A DNA stretch of 64,000 nt. Origin: Tetragonia tetragonoides. Taxonomy: Eukaryota > Streptophyta > Magnoliopsida > Caryophyllales > Aizoaceae. Positions 38,120-47,743 of this stretch are shown one piece after another (the stretch's first letter is position 1; each line of letters starts with the position of its first letter). Under the pieces are notes generated by a model. That model worked only from the letters and a program-made list of their open reading frames with translations. It was not told the DNA's origin and ran no database searches. The stretch lies in assembly GCA_038025085.1 (NCBI GenBank), contig CM076143.1, positions 10,377,001-10,441,000 of the forward strand, given 5' to 3'. Both the position numbers and the translations under genes were made by a program.

Positions 38120-38440
38120 CCGTCTATGTTTTAGCAACATAACTTGGAGCATCAGAAAGTTTTGTAGAAGTCATGGAAAGAGGCATCATTGTCAAAGCAT
38201 CACTCACAAGGAAGAGTTGCCTAATGATGTATTGATGGAAATGCTTGCGAGGCAAGTCTCTTATGCGATTCAAGTCCGTATGTAAAAATTGGTTCTCTCT
38301 CATCACCCATCCTATCTTGTCAAGATGCATCAAACCCATTCTTATGCCAGAGACATTCTTAGTAAAATCCCGGTCACGGATCAAAGAGAATTGTCGTTTC
38401 ATTGTTATCAAAAGCGTATTTCCAGCCAATTTTCATCTGA
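38120..38440 (+). pseudogene. Truncated F-box gene copy
   Basis: This segment resembles the first 250 bases of the F-box gene: GATGTATTGATGGAAATGCT, then AAGTCTCTTATGCGATTCAA. The phrase TTCCCAG is missing between GAGGC and CAAGTC, a 7-bp deletion that breaks the F-box frame. Homology ends at about 38440, and the FBA domain is absent. It is joined to the CT-rich leader of the B-box gene, so the leader may have arrived together with the duplication at 38631. Confidence 0.85.
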
Positions 38441-38630
38441 ACACCGATTTGTCCCTGCCCTGAAGTTGCAACCCGCAAAATTAAATGATGTTATTTTCCA
38501 ACATGTATTACTAGTGGATAGAAAGTCCAACCCTCTTTTCATTGTTCTCTCCTCTAGCTATTTCCCCCCACCGTCTCTCTCCTCTCTCTCTCTCTCCTCT
38601 CTCCTCTCTCTCTCTCTCTTTCTAGCCCAT

Positions 38631-39291
38631 GTTCCAAACCCAGTAAATATCCATGTCGAAGCTCATACAATCTCACCCCGTTTCATCTATAATGGAAAAT
38701 CCCATCAAGTTTCTTGCTTTGTGTAATTTCTTGGGGTATTTATATTTTCATGCACACCAACTGTTCGACGAAATGCCCCATCCACTTGATGTACTCTGTT
38801 TTGCCCAATTAACACTTTCACCTTCTTTTCTTTACTTTGCGAAGTTCAACCCATCCAAGAAAAAGAAAGAAAGAAAAGAAATAAGCTTTAGCTAACTGCT
38901 TCCAACAGAAATAACGACCCACTTCAAAAAGCTGTTATTTCCCTCATTCCCTCCCTTTTCTTTCCCTTAAAAGTAAACCAAGTTACCAAGCCTTTCTCTT
39001 TCTTCACTCACTCACTCACTCTCTTTCTTCTCCTCTAAATTTCTCTCTCTCACTGAAACTTAAAACATCCATGGCAGAACCTTCAAACAAAAACCAAGAA
39101 ACTACAAAAGAACACCCAGAAACTCCAGAAATTCGGCAAACTTGCGAGCTATGCAGCATAACGGCGACTCATTACATTCCCTCAGATGAAGTTTTTCTTT
39201 GCCCAGAATGCTTTGCTGTATCCATGTTAACGAATTCGCTTGTTCATGGAGAGATTAATCCTTCAACGGAGAACTCAGGAATTCTGTACAA
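38631..39291 (+). repeat. Recent segmental duplication, copy 2 (partner 18978-19638)
   Basis: This is the leader and first 221 coding bases of the intact B-box/clamp-like gene. It begins right after CTTTCTAGCCCAT and ends where the second B-box starts. The leader includes a short open frame (38653-38895) reading MSKLIQSHPVSSIMENPIKF and, later, HAHQLFDEMPH, which recalls a pentatricopeptide-repeat motif. Confidence 0.9.
38900..38990 (+). promoter_or_regulatory. Conserved upstream block of the clamp-like family
   Basis: The series CTGCTTCCAACAGAAATAAC, CCCACTTCAAAAAGC and TTATTTCCCTCATTCCCTCC lies about 80-170 bp before the ATG. Versions occur at about 8790, 19250, 19680, 45830 and 46985, in most cases before a family coding start or fragment. 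It contains a short inverted repeat (AAATAAC...GTTATTT; AACCG...CGGTT in the 46985 version). I infer a shared promoter or leader element. The bound factor is unknown. Confidence 0.5.
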
Positions 39292-42200
39292 TTGCAAAGT
39301 ATGCGGCCAAAAGGCGGCGTTGTACTGTCCCACAGATGACTCTTTGTTTTGCTTGAACTGCGATCATGGGGTTCATGAAGAGAGTCCTTTGACTCGTAGT
39401 CATACTCGCTACTTGATTTACCTAGAAACTTCAAATGCTTCATCATCATTGGGGGACACTTCAAAGAAGATTGACCCCAAAACTCCAAAACCCTCAAAAG
39501 ATACCCCAAGAACTTCAACCCAGAATGAAAAATTGTACAACATTAGCTTTCGAATTCGCCCTGCTAGTAAACTGAAGTCTCCTCTTCAAGCTTTAAGCTA
39601 TCTCAATTTTAAGGAACATGATTCTGGTATTTTCCAAGTGACAAAAAAAGGATTGATGATTAGTACTGGTCTGAGCAAAGAAGTGAAAATCTTGGGCAAT
39701 TTACAGTTAGAAGTTGGTGATTTCATCTGTTTCTGTTGCTACAATCCAATCAGGAGCCTTATTGACTTTACCCAATTTTCAAATCGAGTTTTGGCAGCAG
39801 CTGATGATGATGAAATCAATGTCTACCACGATGATGGGTCTGATGTAATCCAGCTCGTAATTGGTATCATCTCTACCTTTCCTTCTAAATTCTATGAGTT
39901 TTGCTATTTCTGGTTAGTTCTTTATTGTAATATTTTCTTGATAATGGCTGAAAATGATCAATTTCAACGTTTCAGAACTGATTTGGTCATTTTGTGTGAA
40001 TTCATTTTATAAAGTTTCATTACAGAATAATTTTCAACGTCTTGAATTTATTGCAGAAAGATGGAGTAGTACTTAATCCTCATTTTTAAGCATAAGTAGT
40101 ACTTGATATCTTTCATTACTAGGATGTTTTTCAGGCATCAAACTGTGTTGCATGAGATATATTAATCACCCATTTTCTTCTTCTTAAGTTCATTACTTGA
40201 ATCCCTTTCAGAATTCCATTGAATACCAAGTTTCTGTGACTATTTCAGGAACTTCTGATCGTACAAGGGTTAAAGTGCAATTACATGCCATAACTGGGTT
40301 TGGAAAAGATTACCGGGTTACCTGCTGGATATCGGCTTATATAGCTTCTGACAATTTGCGGCAGATCATTGAAGATATAGAAGCTAGTGCAGTAAATGCT
40401 GGTGCTTCCTTACTGTTCTCTTAATAATAATATATTTGCTGTCCCTGTTTACATACATACCCACTTTAAGTTACAGCTTAAATCAGTCAATATTATTGCA
40501 TTACTAACAAATGCCCTCTCTTTTTAATCTATGACTCAAGCTCAATTTGACCTACGAGTTGATGGTAAATTGTATATCAATGTCGAAGGAAACGTACGGA
40601 AGTATGAGTATGAATTTACGGTATAATATTTTTTCAAATTACAGTACTAAAAAGACATGATTTGCTACCACTGCCATGAAACTCCAAAAAAATGTTCAAT
40701 TTTATTTTAATGGTGTTTTGCAGGCTGCTCGTTTAAGGGCGAGTGACCCATCGGTGAAGTACCCTATAAAGATTGAGATGCCTATACCCCGATATCCTCA
40801 TTGTGTGTCTTTGAAAATGGCGTTATCTCTAGGAAAAGAGTTTCAATGGGGCCTTTATACATCACCACCCAACTGCATTGCGTTGCGCTGCCCCATCTCA
40901 GAACATGGGCGTCTGGAGTATGTCATTGGACCAAATCTGACCCTCCCTGAATTCAGAAGTTTGAAAGAGAGCGTAGAGTCTTCCAAACAGAACCTTGAAG
41001 ATTCAAAAGACACTACAATGGCCAAACCATCAATAGCTCCACTCCTTATAGAACAGAATTTTAATAAAAGCGTGCAACCTTTGAAGCAACAGCCTCAATC
41101 TTCAGAGCAAGATAGCACCTCTGGTACTGACAAGCAAAAGATTGAACCAGGAGAGCAAGTAAGCAGCTCGAGTACTGACCAACCAAATCTTGAACCAGGA
41201 GAGCAAGGAAGGAGCTCTACTTCGAAGGCCACCAAAGAACCTTCGAAAGACAAGCTTCAATCTTCAGAGCGAGACATCTTCTCTGGTATTGACGAGCAGA
41301 AGTTTGAACTAGGAGAGCGAGAAAGCAGCTCTGGTACTGACCAATCAAATATTGAACCAGGAGAGCAAGGAAGGAGCTCTAGTTCGATGGACACGAAGGA
41401 ACCATCGAAAGACAAGCCTCAATCTTCAGAGCGAGGCAGCACCTGTGGTACTGACAAGCAAAAGTTTGAACCAGGAGAGCGAGAAAGGAGCTCTGGTACT
41501 GACCAGTCAAATCTTGACCCAGGAGAGCAAGGAAGGAGCTCTAGTTGGAAGGACATCGCAGAATCTTCAAAAGACAAACCTCAAACTTCAGAGCGAGACA
41601 ACACATCTGGTACTGAAAAGCAAAAGTTTGAACCAGGAGAGCAAGAAAGCAGCTCAAGTACTGACCAAGTAAATCTTGAACTAGGAGTACAAGAAAGGAG
41701 CTCTAGTATTGACCAGTACAATAATGATCCAGGCATGGACAAAACCTTGATAGATAGCAAAGGACCTTCAACCCAGAACCCACTACCTTCAAAACAGACC
41801 CCTGAAACTTCAACAAATCCATCCATCTGCGAATTTTCAAATGATAAAGGTCCAGCCATAGATGAGCCTTCGGAAGAGAACCTAGAGACTCAGATACATA
41901 ACCCTGAAGCCTCGCAACATCCACAAATGGGCAAAGCTTCTGAAGATAACATAGAAACCAATGACAGAGATTTCACAATCGGGTCTGTGCTCTTAATCAA
42001 AACCACTCCAGGAGAAGTATTTGAAGCCCGCGTTATTACCTTTGACCGACCCAGAAACATGCTGGTGCTTCATATCCTTTCTCCCCCACTCCCCCTCTCT
42101 ACCCTTTTCCTTCCCAATTTTGGTGTTTGGTATATTCATTGCAGGTTAAGTTTTGAGCTCCTTAACTTATTTTATTGGTGAGCTTACAAAAGGGTCCAAG

Positions 42201-42321
42201 ATCAGGACCAAACAGGGATACAACAACTTTGAATGCCAAGCATATTGAAAAGTTCACCTTGTTGCACCAATCAGAAGACCCTCTCAAGAGCTGTAATCTC
42301 GAAGCTTTGTCCAAGACGTAA
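39071..42321 (+). CDS. B-box / PCNA-like clamp / LSM12-like fusion protein
   Basis: Proposed exons: 39071-39863, 40249-40401, 40541-40620, 40724 to about 42076, and about 42193-42321. The first three splice in phases 1, 1, 0 like the other family members. Residues 25-60 form a degenerate B-box. Residues 75-111 form a full plant B-box (C75, C78, C86, C94, C97, H102, H111). From about residue 155 comes PCNA-like domain 1, ending DDDEINVYHDDGSDVIQLVIG, next to the clamp's own DDGSD signature. Exons 2-4 supply the second domain and C-terminal part. A linker of three and a half exact 162-bp repeats (54 aa each, from 41101) follows. The end (IGSVLLIKTTPGE, then FDRPRNMLVLHI, next exon TTTLNAKHIEKFTLLHQSED) matches the LSm half of LSM12. 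About 835 aa. The last junction is uncertain: a stop and no clear donor near 42080. Role unknown, perhaps a nuclear scaffold. Confidence 0.72.
41101..41748 (+). repeat. 162-bp coding tandem repeat (linker)
   Basis: TTCAGAGC recurs at 41101, 41263, 41425 and 41587, exactly 162 bp apart, so the unit is 54 codons and the frame is kept. Each unit holds sub-units of about 20 residues with the pattern SSS(T/G)TDQ-NLEPGEQ. Low-complexity, Ser/Glu/Gln-rich and likely disordered. Confidence 0.92.
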
Positions 42322-42373
42322 TTTACTCTTTAATCTCTCTCTATTATGATTACTTATCTTTTTGGACATGTAA

Positions 42374-42683
42374 GATTTATGCATTCACCCTGCCAGTAAG
42401 CTGAAGGATGCAATTGAGGCTCTGAGGGATGCCAATTTCAATGAACACGGCAAGGGAATCCTTGAAGTGGGGCCTGAAGGATTGGATATTACAGCTGTAA
42501 ACATTGAAACCAACGTCATGGGGTGTGTTCATTTGATGGCTACTGGTTGGATCAACTTCAATTACAAGAAGATGGTTGATTTGAATCAGATTTCCCAGCA
42601 TCTTTCTGCTGCTTCTGAAGATGAATCAGTTACTATTCACCATGTTAATGGCTCTAATGAGCTCTCCTTGATGTTTGGTATCA

Positions 42684-42740
<57 letters not shown>

Positions 42741-45115
42741 GATATTGTTCTGCTTTGAATTGTTGTGGCACCTTTTATGTTTATTCCATCAACAATGATA
42801 TTTGGTCATTTTCTTGGTTCTATATTTGGTCCTTTTAAGCTGAATGAAATCTTCAAAATATTCAGAAACACAACTTTCCTGATTAGTTCTTCAAGATAAT
42901 GCTCGAAATATTTAATTGGATAATAATTACTGAAGGTTTTGTTGAGCATAGCATCATTTGATAATGAGGATAAACCAGAATCTACTCATCTTGGCACCAG
43001 AGCAAGGTTGTGCTGACATTTTAAGAATCATATCCTCCTCTATCTTAAACCGATTCTTAAATGCCCTATAAGTTGGAGGTCAATGATGTGTAATCAACTA
43101 TTGAACAGTTACGATCCACTGAAAGTATTTTCTGCTTCTTATAATTTCCTATAATACTGTCATAATGCTTGCTATTGCTAATTTAAATTTAAAAATTGTT
43201 TCTGGCCTGGAAAGGGTTGTAGTTCATCACACACCATGATGGTCGTCTTCTCCTCTGTTTCATGGATATTAGTTGTATCAATAATGTGGCTAGCACACTC
43301 AGTAATTTTTTTTTTTGAATTACTCAAAAGATCCCAGAATTTGGAGGTTTGGTTAATTTTGATGTTTTGAGATTCACTTCAGGAGAACGTCCAGACCAAA
43401 AGTTTCCTGTAAAGACACTTCAAATCAATGATGAATTCGAAACAATTCCCAAAATCGCCTATTCATTTGAGGTTACTATACCATCTGCACGTCTGAAAGA
43501 AATCATTCAAGAAGCTGAGGCCAATTCAAATAGCTATGGTGCTTATTTCACATTCTCTTTCAAAAGAAAAAAAAGGCTTTTGTGCTTTCACTCATATCAA
43601 TATTATTACTACTTTAACAATTTCCTTTCATTGCAATTGCATATCTCAGTTTCATTTTCCCTCACAAAAAGCAATGTCCAAGTCAATGCTGGCAAGCGAA
43701 CATGGAAGTGTAACTATTCCAAAAAGGTGCGTAAAAGTCTCTATTTTGGTGCCATTTGCTACCACCATTGATGGAATCTACAAAAAGTCTTACTTTTGTC
43801 TTCTTGAGGTTTTGCAGGATAATACGATTAAACTAACCAAGAAGTATCCTTTGAAGTTCCAATGGCGTCACTGTGACTCCCTAAAGAAGGCGACTCTGGT
43901 GGCAGAGAGGGCCCTTTTCTGCCTTAACAAAGATCAGTCCAAGTGCATGATGCTGCGATTCAACATCCAAAACCAGGGTCATCTGGTTTTTAACATGGGA
44001 ACAAACGTGGTCCTCCCCGTACTTGCACAATGGGAACAAGGGGGAAGCTCTTGTACCGAGGAACAAAGATCAGTCCAAGAGCAAAGAGGTAGCTCTAGCA
44101 CTGAGGATCCAGATTTGGGAGAAGGGGAGCAAAGAAGTAGCTCTGCTGTTGACCAACAAAATATGGGACAAGGGGAGCGAGAGGGCAGCTCAAGTATTGA
44201 TGAATTAAAGTTGGGAGAAGGCGAGCAAAGAAGAAGCGCTGATACTGGCCAACCAGATATGGGACCTGGAGAGCAACAAAGCAGCTCAAGTACTAAAGAA
44301 TTAGATTTGGGACAAGGCGAGCAAACAAACATCCCTGGTACTGACCAGCCTGTTATGAGACCAGGACAGCAAAGAAGCAGCTCCAGTACTGAAGAACCAA
44401 ATTCGGGACGAGGGGAGATAAGAAGCAGCTCCGATACTGACCAACCAAATATGGGATCTGCGGAGGTAAGAAACAGCTGTAGCTCTGAAAATTGTCAAAA
44501 GTGTTTGAAATGTGGAGAGTCAGGGCATGATCCCTTCTCATGCAATTACGACCACTCTCCTGATGTTCTCAATGTGAGTTTGACTGGCTAAGGCCAGCAT
44601 GCTCATGATATGATGTCTTTTCGTTCTCTGTGTTATATGGATTTCTTGGGTCTAAATCATAGTTGTTTTGACATACTTTTGTGGGCAAATAATCCTTTTC
44701 CTTGACAGAATTCCCAATATTGTGGTTGCAACGAACTTGGGCATCTCTTGTTACAACTGTGGGGAGTCTGCACGTTGAGGCTCAGTAACTTGTTCAGCCC
44801 AGCAACAGTATCTTGTCACAACTGTGGGGAGTTTCGACATTCAGGCTCGGTAAGTTGTTTAGCCTTGCACTAATAACTTCTTTCCATTTTTGGTACTATA
44901 ATTCAAAGCTTATCTTTTGCCTTTTCCTTGTAAATCTTCCTTAAAAGCAATGCCCGAAACCACACATGGATGAGTCGAGCTCAGGGCAAGAAAGTTACTC
45001 CGGTACTGACCAACCAAATTTGGGACCAGGACGGCAAGGAAGCAGCTCTAATGCTAATTTGGATAAATCTGAACCAAGAAAGCCAGAAAGCAGCTCCAGT
45101 GCTACCCAAGGGTAA
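42374..45115 (+). CDS. PCNA-like clamp protein with C-terminal CCHC zinc knuckles
   Basis: Exons 42374-42677, 43383-43538, 43650-43726, 43818-44573, 44709-44849 and 44948-45115 join in frame (533 codons). Domain 1 reads IHPASKLKDAIEALRDANFN and ends GSNELSLMFG. Exon 2 has LQINDEFETIPKIAYSFEVT, the connector and domain 2. Exon 4 has the C-terminal domain, then about eight 20-residue SSSTDQPNMGPGEQ-type repeats. After these come CLKCGESGHDPFSC (C-x2-C-x4-H-x4-C), a degenerate knuckle (CGCNELGH), and CHNCGEFRHSGS, whose last Cys comes from the next exon (QC), making a perfect knuckle across the intron. CCHC knuckles usually bind single-stranded nucleic acid. No start codon is visible: a stop lies just upstream (42371-42373). 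It may be a continuation of the preceding gene through splicing I cannot fix, or it has lost its first exon. Confidence 0.68.
42689..42736 (+). repeat. (TC)n microsatellite in intron
   Basis: A run of about 23 TC units lies directly after the splice donor of the exon ending at 42677. Similar CT-rich runs occur in the leaders of several family members (38575-38622, 47680-47693, 60170-60200). Confidence 0.9.
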
Positions 45116-45879
45116 TACAGAAACTGAAAGCAGCTCCAGCTTTGGCTATCTGGCTTCTCTGCACTGATCCTAAAATGTATGCTTAATCAAATTCTGAAAT
45201 CGCTTCTTGTTCTAATGTTGGTATTCTGAGAAACCTGTAAAATTTGAAGGCTTTACTTTTGAAAAGGAAATATGTTGTTGACATCTTGACATGAGCTGAA
45301 AACAAAGCGATTCTATACTGCAGAAAATGGCAGCACCCAAGTTTAGCAGTGACTTTTCTAATGAGCCTCCTGAGTTACTAGAACTTTTGGGAATCTGTAC
45401 ATTCTACAGATCAGTTCCAACCTCACTTTTAATTATTATTGCTAAAGAGCGAGCTTTCAAAACTATAATCAAAGTCACCACATCAAATAGTGACTTGTTT
45501 TCCAGCTGTTCGGTGACTGTATTTTCAAGAGACTATAGAGCTAGTAGTATAAGTTTCTAGGAAAACAGAACCATCCAATCTCTTATTCTCTTATACCTGC
45601 AAAACTACATTTTGTAACGCATGCGGTTGACAATTAAAGAACGAAAATAATACCTACCATACTCAAATCAATTGTGATATATCCCAAACAGACCACCATC
45701 GACCGTAAATATCTTGAAGGCATTTTTCTCTAAGAGCTAATTAACGCAAACTTAGTCATACAGGGGCAAAAATGCCCCATCCAGATGAGAAAAGATAAAG
45801 ATAAAAAGAAAAGAAAAATGACTAACTGCTTTCAACAGAAACAACAACCCACTTCAAAAAGCCGTTGCTTCAAACAGCC
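45116..45879. other. Intergenic with one unassigned small frame
   Basis: A 77-codon frame at 45327-45560 begins MAAPKFSSDFSNEPPELLEL and follows a CTGCAG that could be a splice acceptor. I do not recognise it. It may be a diverged fragment or chance. 45825-45870 carries the family's upstream block (CTGCTTTCAACAGAAACAAC, then CACTTCAAAAAGCCGTTGC). Confidence 0.4.
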
Positions 45880-46384
45880 ATGGAAGAAAACCAAGAACCT
45901 TCAAAACCATCAAAATTTGGATCCTGTTTCTCTACGTGTCAGCCATGGAAGAATACCAAGCCCAAATCTTCGAAACTGAAACATAGCCCTGAAACTTCAA
46001 AAGATCCTACCCAATTTTTGGATCCTGTTTCTCTGCGTTTCAACCCCAACTTGACGAAACATCCATGGCTGCACCCTCTTCAAAGAAACCATTTGAGACC
46101 AAACCTTTATTAAAAGCCATTTATAATGACTATAGCTTTCTCCTTCAACTGGGTCCCGCGAGTACGCTGAAAAACTCTATACAATCTCTTCAAGGACTTG
46201 AATTACAAGCCACCACACTAACTCCTTGTCCATGTTTTCAGGTCTAACAAGTGAAGTCCACTTCTCTTTGGACCCTAATGTGGACCTAATGCGGTGGTCT
46301 GAGCTCCCACAGCTAGGGTTGATGGGTTACATGATGGAAGGACAGCTTAGTGGTCTGATCTGGGACTTTAATGAAGAGCTCTGA
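45880..46384 (+). pseudogene. Truncated clamp-like gene (half of domain 1)
   Basis: The start ATGGAAGAAAACCAAGAACC (45880) matches other family members, but the frame is broken. A second in-family start at 46065 reads MAAPSSKKPFETKPLLKAI, then LLQLGPASTLKNSIQSLQG, which is domain 1 of the clamp-like protein. After a frame slip near 46240 the domain goes on as SGLTSEVHFSLDPNVD, then LGLMGYM and GLIWDFNEEL, and stops at 46382-46384. The rest of domain 1 and exons 2-4 are missing. A dead fragment between two larger copies. Confidence 0.7.
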
Positions 46385-47704
46385 TCGGTCTTGATTTTAT
46401 ACTTTGGTGTTAAACATCATCGTTAAATGTCATGTTACAATACTGTGTCTATATATATATAGTATGATATTAAACTGCAGTTAATAGTGGTTTGGTTCAC
46501 TTCACTATGAAAAAAGAATGGATGCAACAATTAAGTGATCTGAGGGAGCTAATTGCATGGCTTATGATTGCTTTTTGTTGTTGAGTACAATTTGGGAAAA
46601 GGATTTGTTTTATGATCGAGGTGAGTGGAAAGGTTGTGCGATATTGGCTTCATGGTTTATTTGGAGTTATCTGATGAACAAGCTTGGTCTTTTCTTTGGT
46701 ACTTGACGAACAGTTGGTGTGCGCCATTCTTAAATTCAAGTTTGCAATCATTATAAATTCGAACCTCAAAGTAGATATATAGTTCTTTCACAGTTTCACT
46801 GCGTTGCCAGTGCAATTAAACCAACCTTGCATAGCATGATATAAAGAGGATGAATTTGTTCTACAAGAACTCGTGGCAAGAGCATATGCTACTTGAGGTG
46901 CATCTTAGTGTGTCTTGGACTATTTTACTTGAGACCTTCCAGTCTTATTCGGTCTCTCAGAAGCCAAAGCAAAGCGGGGAAATAATTAACAACCGACTTC
47001 AAAAGGCGGTTGCTTCCTCATTCCCTCCCTTTTTCCTTTCACTTTTAGTAAACCAAGCCTTTCCCTTTCTTCTCTAATACATTTGCCATTGGTCGTCTTA
47101 AGAGAATGTTTCAAGTTTGGCCTAGTTTCTTGAGTGCTCCAAGTTCTCGCTATTGATGTTCGAAAAAATTCCAAGAATATAGGCCAAATGGACCCTAAGA
47201 CAATAAAGCAGTGCTAACACTTCAGACAAGTGAATTTAGACTGCCAAAGTTAATTTGTGGTTAACCAGTAACAAAAGAACTTCATTCACTGTGATATCCT
47301 TAAGTAGCTTAGCAGTATGATGTTTGAATCGCAACTGAATAATTAGTAACTTTTCTTGATGATATCGATAAGATAAGATGAACTCGCCCATTACTGTTTA
47401 TCATCCTTTGCAACATATATAGCCTAATAGCCCCAAGAAAAAGAAAAAAAAAAGGAAAAAAAGAAGAAACTGAAAGTAATAAGGCATAACAGAATTAAAG
47501 CTTACAATGATTTTTTTTTCTTCTTTTTTTAACATTTCACAATAAGTTAAGAGTATTCTGATCAATTTGTAAAAACAATGGCAAACAGTTAAATAAGAGA
47601 AGAGCTAGATTCTTTGTAAGTAACTCCCCTTTTTATATTGACACTGACTAACGGTTTCAGATATTTCCACTTCAACTCTCTCTCTCTCTCTCTGCCTTTC
47701 AGCC
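46385..47704. other. Intergenic with a second upstream block
   Basis: No gene seen. 46985-47060 holds the family block (CAACCGACTTCAAAAGGCGG, then TTGCTTCCTCATTCCCTCCC), without a coding start behind it. The leader of the next gene has CTAACGGTTT (47648-47657), close to the plant MSA element (core AACGG) that drives G2/M genes, then (TC)n at 47680-47693. Confidence 0.5.
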
Positions 47705-47743
47705 AGGGAAGAAAATCAAGAACCTCCAAAGCAACCGGCCACC

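Noticed and set aside
41581..41924. Minus-strand frames across the linker repeats
   Set aside because: Antisense shadows of the repetitive coding sequence.
42374..42677. Simple in-frame splice joining the LSm exon at 42317 to the next clamp domain
   Set aside because: The only nearby GT donor (42318) and AG acceptor (42373) would join in the wrong frame and give a 56-base intron, very short for a plant.
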